Shown one piece after another: positions 19,162 through 28,851 of a stretch of 64,000 nucleotides of DNA. The stretch comes from Pseudomonas sp. SORT22. Its GTDB lineage: Bacteria > Pseudomonadota > Gammaproteobacteria > Pseudomonadales > Pseudomonadaceae. The notes beneath the pieces are model-generated. The model had not been told where the DNA came from. It made no database searches and saw only the letters and a program-made list of their open reading frames with translations. Each line of letters starts with the position of its first letter. The first letter of the stretch is position 1. Location: positions 4,588,501-4,652,500 of the forward strand of contig NZ_CP071007.1 of the NCBI RefSeq assembly GCF_018417635.1, given 5' to 3'. The translations under genes were made by a program, and so were the position numbers.

Positions 19162-20456
19162 TGATTCGACGCTACTGGCTGTACCTGCTGGTTCCCCTGC
19201 TGCTGGCCTTGCTGGCTGCCGCCCTTGGCTTCTGGCTGTGGACCCGGCCGGCCCCCGAAGCCTCCCTTGAGCACCTGAGCCTGGCCGATGGCAGCAGCCT
19301 GGTCCGGGTCAACCCCGGCACCCGGGCCAAGGCCCGCGTGGTCATCGCCGTGCCCCCGGACCAGGCCCTGAGCGACAAGCAACTGCTCGACCTGAGCCAG
19401 AGCGGCGAGGCGCAGATGGTCCAGGTGGTCCTGCCGCCAGCCGATTGCAACAAGCAGCAACAGGCGCTGCAGCAAGCCATGCAGCAACTCAAGGGCGCGC
19501 CGACCCTGGTAGCCGGTATCGGCCCGGGCGCAGCCCAGGCCTGGAGCTGGCTGGCCAGCCAGAGCGATGACAAGGCCCTGGCCATCTCGGTGGACTTCAA
19601 CCTCGAACAACCCGGCTGCGCCACGCCGCTGCCCAAGTCCGCCGCCCACGGCCACTGGAGCGTGGCCTGGAACGACAACCCGGATGACGCCAGCGCCGCC
19701 TTCGTGCGCGACCAGGCCAATGCCGAAACCAGCATCAGCGACTACGACATCCACCTGCCGCAGGTACTCAAGGCGCAACTGACCCAGGCACTGGTGGGTG
19801 AGGACGGCAACGCCATGAGCATCCCGGTGGTCGAAGTACCTGCCGGGCAAACCACCGACACCGTCACCCTGTTTCTCTCGGGCGATGGCGGTTGGCGCGA
19901 CCTGGACCGCGACGTCGCCGGCGAGATGGCCAAGCTCGGCTATCCGGTGGTGGGCATCGACACCCTGCGCTACTACTGGCAGCACAAGACCCCGGAACAA
20001 AGCGCCATCGACCTCTCCGAGCTGATGCAGCACTACCGGCAGAAATGGGGCACCAAGCGTTTCGTGCTGACCGGCTACTCGTTCGGCGCCGACGTCTTGC
20101 CGGCGATCTACAACCGCTTGCCGGCCGAAGACCAGAAGCGCATCGATGCGGTGATACTGCTGGCCTTTGCCCGCAGCGGCAGCTTCGAGATCGAAGTCGA
20201 GGGCTGGTTGGGCAATGCTGGCAAAGAGGCACCGACCGGGCCGGAGATGGCCAGGCTGCCAGCGTCCAAAGTGGTCTGCGTGTATGGCGAGGAAGAGGCC
20301 GACGAGAGCGGCTGTACCGACCATACTGCAGTCGGCGAGCGCCTGAAGCTGCCTGGCGGACATCACTTCGACGAGAACTACCCGGCGCTGGCCAAGCGCC
20401 TGATCGGCGATATCGAGAACCGCCAGGGCAAGACCAGCGTCGCCGAGCAGGATTGA
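19161..20456 (+). CDS. VirJ/AcvB-type hydrolase, partner of MprF
   Basis: This 431-residue protein has a single N-terminal membrane anchor or signal (YWLYLLVPLLLALLAAALGF), so it acts in the periplasm. The C-terminal half is an alpha/beta hydrolase: oxyanion region FLSGDGGWRDLD, nucleophile in GYSFGAD, and His in PGGHHFDENY near the end. The P. aeruginosa homologue next to mprF is reported to hydrolyse alanyl-PG and so to balance lipid charge. The ATGA overlap with mprF supports the same job. The hairpin at 20458-20474 (GCGCGCC/GGCGCGC) closes the operon but has no T run. Confidence 0.88.
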   Translation: MIRRYWLYLLVPLLLALLAAALGFWLWTRPAPEASLEHLSLADGSSLVRVNPGTRAKARVVIAVPPDQALSDKQLLDLSQSGEAQMVQVVLPPADCNKQQQALQQAMQQLKGAPTLVAGIGPGAAQAWSWLASQSDDKALAISVDFNLEQPGCATPLPKSAAHGHWSVAWNDNPDDASAAFVRDQANAETSISDYDIHLPQVLKAQLTQALVGEDGNAMSIPVVEVPAGQTTDTVTLFLSGDGGWRDLDRDVAGEMAKLGYPVVGIDTLRYYWQHKTPEQSAIDLSELMQHYRQKWGTKRFVLTGYSFGADVLPAIYNRLPAEDQKRIDAVILLAFARSGSFEIEVEGWLGNAGKEAPTGPEMARLPASKVVCVYGEEEADESGCTDHTAVGERLKLPGGHHFDENYPALAKRLIGDIENRQGKTSVAEQD

Positions 20457-20487
20457 AGCGCGCCTCCGGCGCGCAGCTGCAAGCTAC

Positions 20488-22386
20488 CTATATCTCTACC
20501 TGAGTGCCAAGTTCGATCACCCGGTTCAACGGCAAGTTGAAAAACCTCAGGTTGCCGTTGGCATTCTTCAGCAAAAAGGCAAACAGCAGCCCCCGCCAGC
20601 GCGACATGCCCACCAGCCGCGACGGGATCACCGTTTCGCGGCTGAGGAAATAGGTCGTGCGCATCGGGCTGAAATCCAGCCCTTCCAGGTGACAGAGCTT
20701 CAATGCCGCCGGCACATCCGGCTCATCCATGAAGCCAAAGTGCAACAGCACCCGGTAGAAACCCTCGCCATACGCCTCGACCTCGAAGCGCTGCTGCGCC
20801 GGCACCCGCGGGGTGTCCTCGCTGACCACGGTCAACAGCACCACCTGCGAGTGCAGCACCTGGTTGTGCAGCATGTTATGCAACAACGCGTGAGGCACGG
20901 CATCCGCCCGTGCGGTGAGAAACACCGCCGTGCCTTCGACCCGATGCGGCGGCTGCACGCGAATGCTGCTGATGAACAGCGGCAACGGCAGGCTGCCTTC
21001 GTCCAGGCGCTCGACCAGAATCTGCTTGCCGCGCTTCCAGGTGGTCATCAAGACAAACAGGACAATCCCCGCCAGCACCGGAAAAGCCCCGCCCTGAACG
21101 ATTTTCGGCACGTTGGCGGCAAAGAACAGGCCATCGACAAAGAGAAATCCCAGCAAAATCGGCACCGCCAGCAGCGGCGGCCATTTCCACAGCAACAACA
21201 TCACTGTCGACACCAGCAGCGTGGTCATCAACATGGTGCCAGTCACTGCCACGCCATAGGCCGAGGCCAGCGCCCCGGAAGACTCGAAGCCCAGCACCAG
21301 CAGGATCACCCCGACCATCAGCGACCAGTTCACCGCACCTATATAGATCTGCCCCTGTTCGTCACTGGAGGTGTGCTGGATTTGCATGCGCGGGACATAG
21401 CCAAGCTGAATGGCCTGGCGGGTCAGGGAGAAGGCCCCGGAAATCACCGCCTGGGAGGCAATCACCGTGGCCAGGGTGGACAAACCGACCAACGGTATCA
21501 ACGCCCAGTTCGGCGCCAGCAGATAGAACGGGTTGCGCGCTGCCTCCGGGTTTTGCAGCAACAGCGCGCCCTGGCCGAAATAGTTGAGCACCAGCGCCGG
21601 CAGCACCAGGGCAAACCAGGCGCGGGCAATGGGTTTGCGGCCAAAGTGGCCCATGTCGGCATACAGCGCTTCGGCGCCGGTCAGGGCCAGCACCACGGCG
21701 CCAAGAATCGCTACGCCCATGCCCGGGTGAACAATAAAGAAGCGCACCGCCCAGACCGGGTTGAAAGCCTTGAGCACCTCCGGGCTCTGGGCGATGCCAT
21801 GCACGCCCAGAGCGCCGAGCACCACGAACCAGGTGACCATCACCGGACCAAAGAGGATGCCAATGCGCGCCGTGCCATGCTTCTGGATCAGGAACAGCGC
21901 CACCAGCACGATCAACGCCACCGGTATCACCCAGTGGTCGATGCCGTCGAAGGCCAGCTCCAGGCCCTCTACCGCCGACAATACCGAAATCGCCGGGGTG
22001 ATCATGCTGTCGCCGTAGAACAGCGCCGCGCCGATCAGGCCGCAGCCGACCATCAGCGCCTTGAGCTTGGGGTACGGCGCCGAGGCGCGCCGGGCCAACG
22101 CCGTCAAAGCCATGATGCCGCCCTCGCCCTGGTTGTCGGCGCGCAGGATGAACACCACGTACTTGATCGTCACCACCCAGATCAGCGACCAGAAAATCAG
22201 GCCGAGGATGCCCAGCACCCCATCATGATTGACCGGTACGCCGTAACCGCCCGAAAACACCTCCTTGAGGGTATACAAGGGGCTGGTGCCAATATCGCCG
22301 TAAACCACTCCGACCGCTGCCACCAGCAGGCTCAACGGCTTTGCCACCGAATGCCCGGAATCGGCCTGACTACTTGCCTGAACCAT
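20488..22386 (-). CDS. kup: Kup potassium uptake permease
   Basis: This 632-residue low-affinity K+/H+ symporter begins with the family signature [19 protein letters not shown] at about residues 27-45. About twelve membrane helices fill residues 20-450. The C-terminal cytoplasmic domain ends [18 protein letters not shown]. Length and motif order are normal for the family. It is transcribed alone, convergent with the mprF operon and divergent from rimO across 200 bp. Confidence 0.96.
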   Translation of the reverse strand: MVQASSQADSGHSVAKPLSLLVAAVGVVYGDIGTSPLYTLKEVFSGGYGVPVNHDGVLGILGLIFWSLIWVVTIKYVVFILRADNQGEGGIMALTALARRASAPYPKLKALMVGCGLIGAALFYGDSMITPAISVLSAVEGLELAFDGIDHWVIPVALIVLVALFLIQKHGTARIGILFGPVMVTWFVVLGALGVHGIAQSPEVLKAFNPVWAVRFFIVHPGMGVAILGAVVLALTGAEALYADMGHFGRKPIARAWFALVLPALVLNYFGQGALLLQNPEAARNPFYLLAPNWALIPLVGLSTLATVIASQAVISGAFSLTRQAIQLGYVPRMQIQHTSSDEQGQIYIGAVNWSLMVGVILLVLGFESSGALASAYGVAVTGTMLMTTLLVSTVMLLLWKWPPLLAVPILLGFLFVDGLFFAANVPKIVQGGAFPVLAGIVLFVLMTTWKRGKQILVERLDEGSLPLPLFISSIRVQPPHRVEGTAVFLTARADAVPHALLHNMLHNQVLHSQVVLLTVVSEDTPRVPAQQRFEVEAYGEGFYRVLLHFGFMDEPDVPAALKLCHLEGLDFSPMRTTYFLSRETVIPSRLVGMSRWRGLLFAFLLKNANGNLRFFNLPLNRVIELGTQVEI

Positions 22387-22587
22387 CCATCACTCCCGCC
22401 ACCAGGCCCCTTGCACCAGACACAGGCACACTGCCGCGAAGCATAGCTGAGCGTTCGTCGTATTTCTGCTGGTCAAGTGACTTTGCGCTCGCTAGAATTG
22501 CGCACTTTTTGATCAGAGGCGCCCAAAGCGCCCATCAGGTTTGCCCGCCGGCCCGGCCAGGCAAGCCCTTCAATACCGAGGTTAGCC

Positions 22588-23925
22588 ATGTCCACCACTC
22601 CTACGCCCACCACGCCCAAGGTCGGCTTCGTTTCCCTGGGTTGCCCCAAGGCCCTGGTCGATTCCGAGCGCATCCTGACCCAGCTGCGCATGGAAGGTTA
22701 TGAAGTCGTGCCCACCTACGAGGACGCCGACGTAGTGGTGGTCAACACCTGCGGCTTCATCGACAGCGCCAAGGCCGAGTCCCTGGAAGTGATTGGCGAA
22801 GCCATCAAGGAAAACGGCAAGGTCATCGTCACCGGCTGCATGGGTGTCGAGGAAGGCAGCATCCGTGACGTGCACCCCAGCGTGCTCTCGGTAACCGGCC
22901 CGCAGCAGTACGAGCAGGTGGTCAATGCCGTGCACGAAGTCGTGCCGCCGCGCCAGGACCATAACCCGCTGATCGACCTGGTGCCGCCACAGGGCGTCAA
23001 GCTGACCCCGCGCCACTACGCCTACCTGAAGATTTCCGAAGGCTGCAACCACAGCTGCAGTTTCTGCATCATCCCGTCGATGCGCGGCAAGCTGGTCAGC
23101 CGCCCGGTCGGCGAAGTGCTGAGCGAGGCCGAGCGCCTGGTCAAGGCCGGGGTCAAGGAAATCCTGGTGATCTCCCAGGACACCAGCGCCTACGGCGTCG
23201 ACGTCAAGTACAAGACTGACTTCTGGAACGGCCGCCCGGTCAAGACGCGCATGCTCGAGCTGTGCGAAGCGCTGAGCAGCCTCGGCGCCTGGGTGCGCCT
23301 GCACTATGTGTACCCGTACCCGAACGTCGACGACGTGATCCCGCTGATGGCGGCCGGCAAGATCCTGCCGTACCTGGACATCCCGTTCCAGCACGCCAGC
23401 CCGAAAGTGCTCAAGTCGATGAAACGCCCGGCGTTCGAAGACCGCACCCTGGCGCGCATCAAGAACTGGCGCGAGCAGTGCCCGCAACTGGTGATCCGTT
23501 CGACCTTCATCGTCGGCTTCCCGGGTGAAACCGAAGAAGACTTCCAGTACCTGCTCGACTGGCTGACCGAAGCCCAGCTCGATCGCGTCGGCTGCTTCCA
23601 GTATTCGCCGGTCGAAGGCGCCCCGGCCAACGACCTGGGCCTGGACGAAGTGCCGGACGACATCAAGCAGGAGCGCTGGGATCGCTTCATGGCCCACCAG
23701 CAGGCGATCAGCACCGCCCGCCTGCAACTGCGCATCGGCAAGGAAATCGACGTGCTGATCGATGAAGTCGAAGACGAAGGCTCGGTCGGCCGCAGCTTCT
23801 TCGATGCTCCGGAAATCGACGGCAACGTGTTCATCGATGGCAACCACGGCTTCAAGCCGGGCGACACCGTTCGCTGCCGGGTGACCGACGCCGACGAGTA
23901 CGATATGTGGGCCGAACCGATCTGA
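22588..23925 (+). CDS. rimO: RimO ribosomal protein S12 methylthiotransferase
   Basis: This radical-SAM enzyme methylthiolates Asp of ribosomal protein S12. The 445 residues have the N-terminal UPF0004 domain with three Cys ([21 protein letters not shown]) for one Fe-S cluster. The radical-SAM triad is CNHSCSFC near residues 152-159. The C-terminal TRAM domain has the RimO-typical end [12 protein letters not shown]. It is a single gene with its own terminator. Confidence 0.97.
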   Translation: MSTTPTPTTPKVGFVSLGCPKALVDSERILTQLRMEGYEVVPTYEDADVVVVNTCGFIDSAKAESLEVIGEAIKENGKVIVTGCMGVEEGSIRDVHPSVLSVTGPQQYEQVVNAVHEVVPPRQDHNPLIDLVPPQGVKLTPRHYAYLKISEGCNHSCSFCIIPSMRGKLVSRPVGEVLSEAERLVKAGVKEILVISQDTSAYGVDVKYKTDFWNGRPVKTRMLELCEALSSLGAWVRLHYVYPYPNVDDVIPLMAAGKILPYLDIPFQHASPKVLKSMKRPAFEDRTLARIKNWREQCPQLVIRSTFIVGFPGETEEDFQYLLDWLTEAQLDRVGCFQYSPVEGAPANDLGLDEVPDDIKQERWDRFMAHQQAISTARLQLRIGKEIDVLIDEVEDEGSVGRSFFDAPEIDGNVFIDGNHGFKPGDTVRCRVTDADEYDMWAEPI

Positions 23926-23939
23926 TCCGGCGCCAATAA

Positions 23940-23975
23940 AAAAATGCCCTGCCAGCGATGGCGGGGCTTTTTTTT
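23940..23975 (+). terminator. Terminator after rimO
   Basis: A stem GCCCTGCC/GGCGGGGC (one G-T pair) is followed by eight or more Ts, 20 bp after the stop codon. Confidence 0.85.
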
Positions 23976-24016
23976 GCAACTATCGTTTCCTCAATCGCCA
24001 CGAGGAGACCATCGTA

Positions 24017-24487
24017 ATGCGCAGGCACATGACCGTGCAGACACCCAGCCTGCGCGACTACCCGGAGCTGGCGCGGGTGTGGGAAACGTCCGTGCGCGCC
24101 ACCCACGACTTTCTCCCCGACAGCTACATCTGCCTGCTGCGTGAGCTGCTACTGAGCCAGTACCTGGACGCGGTAATGCTGATTTGCTGCAAGGACGCCA
24201 GCCAGCGCATCCGCGGCTTTGCCGGGGTCGCTGGCGGACGGGTGGAGATGCTCTTCATCGACCCCGAGGCGCGCGGCCAGGGCCTGGGCGCAAGGCTGCT
24301 GCGGGTGGCCATCGACGAGCTGCACGCCGAGCAACTGGACGTCAACGAACAGAATGCCCAGGCCCTGGGCTTCTACCTGCGCCAGGGCTTTGAAGTGGTC
24401 GGCCGCTCAGAAACGGACGGCATGGGCCAGCCCTACCCCCTACTTCACATGAGGCTAATTCGTACGCAGTCTGTCCGCACCGACTGA
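24017..24487 (+). CDS. GNAT acetyltransferase
   Basis: This 156-residue N-acetyltransferase carries motif A with LFIDPEARGQGLGARLL, where RGQGLG holds acetyl-CoA. It ends with the usual FYLRQGFEVVGRSE segment. The ATG at 24017 is eight bases after GAGGAG; a second ATG four codons later is possible. The substrate is unknown. The overall look (short GNAT with NEQNAQALGFY) resembles YjaB-type acetyltransferases, which is a family resemblance and not a functional claim. Confidence 0.85.
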   Translation: MRRHMTVQTPSLRDYPELARVWETSVRATHDFLPDSYICLLRELLLSQYLDAVMLICCKDASQRIRGFAGVAGGRVEMLFIDPEARGQGLGARLLRVAIDELHAEQLDVNEQNAQALGFYLRQGFEVVGRSETDGMGQPYPLLHMRLIRTQSVRTD

Positions 24488-24617
24488 AGGCTTGTGTAAT
24501 CCCCCTCTGAAATGCCGCGAAAGCGCAGATTAATGGCCGGATCGACGAATGTTACCGGCCCCAAGCCCGTCCAGGCAGTTACAATAGGCACCTTTCCCTG
24601 TGTCTACGGCTGTCGTC

Positions 24618-25328
24618 ATGTCTGAACCCATTCGCCTTTCCAAACGCCTTATCGAACTGGTCGGTTGCTCCCGGCGCGAGGCCGAGCTGTACATCGAGGG
24701 CGGCTGGGTCACGGTGAACGGCACCGTGATCGACGAGCCGCAATTCAAAGTCACCGATCACAAGGTCGAACTGCGCCAGGGCGCCAAGGCCGAAGCCCTG
24801 GAGCCGGTCACCCTGCTGCTCAACCAGCCCGCCGGGCTCGACGTCGATGCCGCCTGCGCCAGCATCAGCGCCGACAGCCTCTCGCCGGAGCACAGCTACA
24901 GCCGTCGCCCGCTCAAGGGCCACTTCGCCCGCCTGAGCTGCGCCGCGCCGCTGCAAGAAGGCGCCAGCGGCCTGCAAGTGTTCACCCAGGACTGGCGCGT
25001 GACCCGCAAGCTCGATGCCGACCTGGCCAAGCTCGAGCAGGAATACATCGTCGAAGTCACTGGCGAAATGATCGCCCACGGCCTGGAGCGGCTGAACCGC
25101 GGCTTCACCTGGAAAGGCAACGAGCTGCCGAAGATCAAGGCCAGCTGGCAGAACGAGACGCGCCTGCGCATGGTCCTGAAAAACCCGCCTGCCGGGCTCA
25201 TCGACCTGCTCTGCCGCAGCGTCGGCGTCACCCCGGTGAGCATGCGCCGCATCCGCCTCGGTGGCGTCGCCATGAGCAAGCTGCCGCTGGGCCAGTGGCG
25301 CTACCTGGCAGCCAGCGAAAAATTCTAA
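24618..25328 (+). CDS. S4-domain pseudouridine synthase-like protein lacking the catalytic Asp
   Basis: This 236-residue RsuA/RluF-like protein has an S4 RNA-binding domain at residues 4-50 (RLSKRLIELVGCSRREAELY, then GWVTVNG). The synthase fold follows, with SGLQVFTQDWRVTRKL and EYIVEV. The family hallmark GRLDxxTxGL is replaced by APLQEGASGL, so the position of the catalytic Asp is Gln. Without Asp no pseudouridine can form by the known mechanism, so it may be an RNA-binding relic or have a new role. The start at ATG 24618 is preferred to the GTG at 24600; neither has a good ribosome-binding site. Confidence 0.8.
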   Translation: MSEPIRLSKRLIELVGCSRREAELYIEGGWVTVNGTVIDEPQFKVTDHKVELRQGAKAEALEPVTLLLNQPAGLDVDAACASISADSLSPEHSYSRRPLKGHFARLSCAAPLQEGASGLQVFTQDWRVTRKLDADLAKLEQEYIVEVTGEMIAHGLERLNRGFTWKGNELPKIKASWQNETRLRMVLKNPPAGLIDLLCRSVGVTPVSMRRIRLGGVAMSKLPLGQWRYLAASEKF

Positions 25329-25377
25329 GCAACACGGCGCCGCCACCCAGGCGGCGCCCCTGAACAGGATTGTCCCC

Positions 25378-25839
25378 ATGATTCACAACGATGTACTGCG
25401 CAGCCTGCGCTACCTGCTGGACGTCAACGACGCCAAGCTCACCGATATCATCAAGCTAAGCGGCTTCGAAGTATCCACCGCCGATATCGCTACCTACCTC
25501 AAGAAGGAAGAAGAGGAAGGCTTTGTGCGCTGCCCCGATGAAGTCATCGCCCATTTCCTCGATGGCCTGGTGATCTTCAAGCGCGGCAAGGACGACAGCC
25601 GTGCGCCGCTGCCGGTCGAATTGCCGGTGACCAACAACATCGTCATGAAGAAGCTGCGCGTGGCCTTCGAGCTTAAAGAGGACGACCTGCACGCGATTCT
25701 CAAGGCCGCCGACTTCCCGGTGTCCAAGCCAGAGCTCAGCGCCCTGTTCCGCAAGGTCGGGCACAACAACTACCGCCCGTGCGGCGACCAGTTGCTGCGC
25801 AACTTCCTCAAGGGCCTGACCCTGCGGGTTCGTGGCTGA
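25378..25839 (+). CDS. DUF1456 (YehS-like) protein
   Basis: This 153-residue protein is built from two copies of the DUF1456 repeat. Copy one is NDVLRSLRYLLDVNDAKLTD with FEVSTADIATYLKKEEEEGF; copy two is NNIVMKKLRVAFELKEDDLH with FPVSKPELSALFRKVGHNNY. Each copy resembles a small helical domain. E. coli YehS is the named relative and its function is unknown. The gene lies 49 bp after the pseudouridine-synthase-like gene and overlaps the region before trmO, so the three are probably one transcript. Confidence 0.9.
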   Translation: MIHNDVLRSLRYLLDVNDAKLTDIIKLSGFEVSTADIATYLKKEEEEGFVRCPDEVIAHFLDGLVIFKRGKDDSRAPLPVELPVTNNIVMKKLRVAFELKEDDLHAILKAADFPVSKPELSALFRKVGHNNYRPCGDQLLRNFLKGLTLRVRG

Positions 25840-25846
25840 GCCGACG

Positions 25847-26542
25847 ATGAACTACAGCGTTGCTCCCATCGGCCACGTGCGCTCCTGCTTCAAGGAAAAG
25901 TTCGCCATTCCGCGTCAGCCGCAACTGGCGCCGGCCGCCCGTGGCGTGCTGGAGCTGCTGCCACCCTACGACAACGGCGAGGCCGTTGCCGGCCTTGAGC
26001 AGGTCAGCCATGTCTGGCTGCTGTTCCTGTTCCACCAGGCGCTGGAAGACAAACCGCGGTTGAAGGTGCGCCCGCCTCGGCTGGGCGGCAACAAGTCCAT
26101 GGGTGTGTTTGCCACCCGTGCCACCCACCGGCCCAATGGCATCGGTCAGTCGGTGGTCAGGCTGGAGAAGGTCGAGGCTGACCGCTTGTGGCTGTCGGGC
26201 ATCGACCTGCTTGATGGCACCCCGGTATTGGATATCAAGCCTTACGTGCCCTACGCCGATGCCGTGGCCGACGCGACCAACCAGATGGCTGACGCGCCAC
26301 CTGCGCCGATTGCCGTGAGCTGGAGCGATACTGCCCTGCCCCAGGCCCGCGAGCACGCCTTGCGCCTGGCCGAGCCGCTGGTGGAGCTGATCGAGCAATG
26401 CCTGGCCCAGGACCCGCGCCCGGCCTACCAGGTGCCGCCGCCCGAGCGCGTGTACGGGGTTAGGTTCTGGGATGTGCAGGTGCGCTGGCACTACCCGCAG
26501 CCAGATCAGATCCGGGTGCTGGAAGTGGTGCTGGATCTATAG
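25847..26542 (+). CDS. trmO: TrmO tRNA t6A37 methyltransferase
   Basis: This SAM-dependent enzyme N6-methylates threonylcarbamoyladenosine at position 37 of tRNA-Thr(GGU). The 231 residues begin MNYSVAPIGHVRSCFKEKF, typical of the TsaA/YaeB beta-barrel family. Conserved segments are RPPRLGGNKSMGVFATRATHRPNG and LLDGTPVLDIKPYVPYAD. A GTG start at 25832 would overlap the DUF1456 gene; the ATG at 25847 matches the family start. The bidirectional terminator at 26545 ends the transcript. Confidence 0.93.
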   Translation: MNYSVAPIGHVRSCFKEKFAIPRQPQLAPAARGVLELLPPYDNGEAVAGLEQVSHVWLLFLFHQALEDKPRLKVRPPRLGGNKSMGVFATRATHRPNGIGQSVVRLEKVEADRLWLSGIDLLDGTPVLDIKPYVPYADAVADATNQMADAPPAPIAVSWSDTALPQAREHALRLAEPLVELIEQCLAQDPRPAYQVPPPERVYGVRFWDVQVRWHYPQPDQIRVLEVVLDL

Positions 26543-26544
26543 AC

Positions 26545-26577
26545 ACAAAAAAAGCAGGCCGAAGCCTGCTTTTTTTG
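26545..26577. terminator. Bidirectional terminator between trmO and fpr
   Basis: A stem AGCAGGC/GCCTGCT with loop CGAA is flanked by seven As on one side and seven Ts on the other, between convergent genes. Confidence 0.9.
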
Positions 26578-26588
26578 TATTCAATGTC

Positions 26589-27368
26589 TTACTTCTCGAC
26601 GAATGCACGCTCGATCAGGTAATCACCCGGCTCACGCATACGCGCCGAGATCTTCAGGCCGAAGCTGTCGAGCACTTCGCTGGTCTCGTCGAGCATGCTC
26701 GGGCTACCGCAGATCATAGCGCGGTCGTCCTGCGGGTTGATCGGCGGCAGGCCGATGTCGCTGAACAGCTTGCCGCTGCGCATCAGGTCGGTCAGGCGGC
26801 CCTGGTTCTCGAATGGCTCGCGGGTCACGGTCGGGTAGTAGATCAGCTTGTCACGCAGCGCTTCACCGAAGAACTCGTTCTGCGGCAGGTGCTCGGTGAT
26901 GAATTCGCGGTAGGCGACTTCGTTGACGTAGCGCACGCCGTGGACCAGGATGACTTTTTCGAAGCGCTCGTAGGTTTCCGGGTCCTGGATGACGCTCATG
27001 AACGGCGCCAGGCCAGTGCCGGTGCTGAGCAGGTACAGGTGCTTGCCCGGGTTCAGGTCGTCGAGTACCAGGGTGCCGGTAGGCTTCTTGCTGATGATGA
27101 TTTCATCGCCTTCCTTCAGGTGCTGCAACTGGGAGGTCAGCGGGCCGTCCGGCACCTTGATGCTGAAGAACTCCAGATGCTCTTCCCAGTTCGGGCTGGC
27201 AATCGAATAGGCGCGCATGAGCGGGCGGCCGTTTGGCTGTTGCAGGCCGATCATCACGAACTGACCGTTCTCGAAGCGCAGGCCCGGATCGCGGGTGCAC
27301 TTGAAGCTGAACAGGGTGTCGTTCCAGTGGTGAACACTGAGGACACGTTCGTGGTTCATGTTGCTCAT
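26589..27368 (-). CDS. fpr: Ferredoxin-NADP+ reductase
   Basis: This FAD enzyme moves electrons between NADPH and ferredoxin or flavodoxin and supports Fe-S repair and oxidative-stress defence. The 259 residues begin MSNMNHERVLSVHHWNDTL. FAD binding is shown by RAYSIAS and NADP binding by STGTGLAPFMSV. It ends in the subclass-typical YLIERAFVEK. The start at 27368 is chosen by family alignment. It is divergent from the LysR gene finR across 119 bp, the arrangement known from P. putida, where FinR activates fpr under superoxide stress. Confidence 0.97.
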   Translation of the reverse strand: MSNMNHERVLSVHHWNDTLFSFKCTRDPGLRFENGQFVMIGLQQPNGRPLMRAYSIASPNWEEHLEFFSIKVPDGPLTSQLQHLKEGDEIIISKKPTGTLVLDDLNPGKHLYLLSTGTGLAPFMSVIQDPETYERFEKVILVHGVRYVNEVAYREFITEHLPQNEFFGEALRDKLIYYPTVTREPFENQGRLTDLMRSGKLFSDIGLPPINPQDDRAMICGSPSMLDETSEVLDSFGLKISARMREPGDYLIERAFVEK

Positions 27369-27487
27369 GTACGGGCTCCTGAAGAAAAACGCGGCGCTAA
27401 GCGAGAGCGCGATTGCGCAATAGTTTAGTGCCAGCGACAATATCTGTTAAATGAATTATCAAGATATGTCTTATCGGTTATATAGAT

Positions 27488-28414
27488 ATGCGATTTACCC
27501 TTCGTCAGCTCCAGGTGTTCGTTGCCGTGGCCCAGTACCAAAGCGTCTCGCGGGCCGCCGGAATACTGGCGTTATCGCAATCGGCCGCCAGTACATCGAT
27601 CACCGAACTTGAGCGCCAGTCCAGCTGCCAGCTGTTCGACCGCGCCGGTAAACGCCTGAGCCTCAACGCCCTGGGCCATCAACTGCTGCCCCAGGCGGTG
27701 GCCCTGCTCGACCAGGCCAAGGAAATCGAGGACCTGCTCAACGGCAAGTCCGGTTTCGGCTCGCTGGCGGTGGGCGCGACCCTGACCATCGGCAACTACC
27801 TGGCCACCCTGCTGATCGGCAGCTTCATGCAGATCCACCCGGAGAGCCAGGTGAAGCTGCATGTACAGAACACTGCGCATATCGTGCAACAGGTTGCCCA
27901 TTACGAAATTGATCTGGGTCTAATTGAAGGCGACTGCAACCACCCGGACCTGGAAGTGCAGCCGTGGGTCGAGGACGAGCTGGTGGTGTTCTGCGCGCCG
28001 CAGCACCCCTTGGCCAAACGCGGCCAGGCGAGCATGGAAGAACTCACCCATGAGGCCTGGATCCTGCGTGAACAGGGCTCGGGCACCCGCCTGACCTTCG
28101 ATCAGGCCATGCGTCACCACCGCTCCAGCCTCAACATACGCCTGGAGCTGGAACACACCGAGGCGATCAAGCGCGCGGTCGAGTCGGGCCTGGGCATTGG
28201 TTGCATCTCGCGCCTGGCCCTGCGCGACGCATTTCGCCGCGGCAGCCTGGTGCCGGTGGAAACCCCCGAACTGGACCTGGCCCGGCAGTTCTTCTTCATC
28301 TGGCACAAGCAGAAGTACCAGACCTCCGCCATGCGCGAGTTTCTCGAACTGTGCCGCAGCTTTACCGCAGGCGTCAGCCGCAGCGACGAGATCGTCCTGC
28401 CGACCATCGCTTAA
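27488..28414 (+). CDS. finR: FinR, LysR-type activator of fpr
   Basis: This 308-residue LysR-family regulator has the N-terminal winged helix-turn-helix MRFTLRQLQVFVAVAQYQSV with SQSAASTSITELE, and a C-terminal effector-binding domain. In P. putida the protein divergent from fpr is FinR, needed for fpr induction by paraquat. The same geometry here makes that the best assignment. The 119-bp gap holds both promoters and the binding sites, which I could not define to the base. The end overlaps the convergent dgkA by 4 bp. Confidence 0.9.
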   Translation: MRFTLRQLQVFVAVAQYQSVSRAAGILALSQSAASTSITELERQSSCQLFDRAGKRLSLNALGHQLLPQAVALLDQAKEIEDLLNGKSGFGSLAVGATLTIGNYLATLLIGSFMQIHPESQVKLHVQNTAHIVQQVAHYEIDLGLIEGDCNHPDLEVQPWVEDELVVFCAPQHPLAKRGQASMEELTHEAWILREQGSGTRLTFDQAMRHHRSSLNIRLELEHTEAIKRAVESGLGIGCISRLALRDAFRRGSLVPVETPELDLARQFFFIWHKQKYQTSAMREFLELCRSFTAGVSRSDEIVLPTIA

Positions 28415-28776
28415 AGCAGGATCACCGCCCAGGTCAGGCCAACCATGCTCAAGGCCACGAACTGGGCGGCACTGCCCATGTCCTTGGCATTCTTCGACAA
28501 CGGGTGGCGATCGAGGGAAATGCGGTCGATCGCCGCCTCCACCGCCGAATTGAGCAATTCGACGATCAGCCCCAGCAAGCACACGGCGATCAGGATCGCC
28601 CGCTCGGCACGGCTGACATCCAGCCAGAAGGCCACCGGAATCAACACAACGTTGAGCAGCACCAGCTGACGGAACGCTGCCTCACCGGTGAACGCAGCAC
28701 GCAGGCCATCGAACGAATAGCCGGCGGCGTTGAAAATACGTTTAAGGCCGGTCTGGCCCTTGAAAGGCGACGACAT
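28411..28776 (-). CDS. dgkA: Diacylglycerol kinase
   Basis: This small integral-membrane kinase phosphorylates diacylglycerol in the phospholipid and MDO turnover cycle. The 121 residues show three membrane helices and the catalytic signature VELLNSAVEAAIDRIS near residues 70-85. The amphipathic N-terminus GLKRIFNAAGYSFDGLRAA is typical. It may be co-transcribed with the upstream response regulator erdR, 75 bp away. Confidence 0.95.
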   Translation of the reverse strand: MSSPFKGQTGLKRIFNAAGYSFDGLRAAFTGEAAFRQLVLLNVVLIPVAFWLDVSRAERAILIAVCLLGLIVELLNSAVEAAIDRISLDRHPLSKNAKDMGSAAQFVALSMVGLTWAVILL

Positions 28777-28851
28777 AGAAGGTCACTTCATCCACTGAAA
28801 ACGCTGCAGCCTAGTGTAGGTACAGTCAAAAAAGCGTGAAGGCCAATGGCC

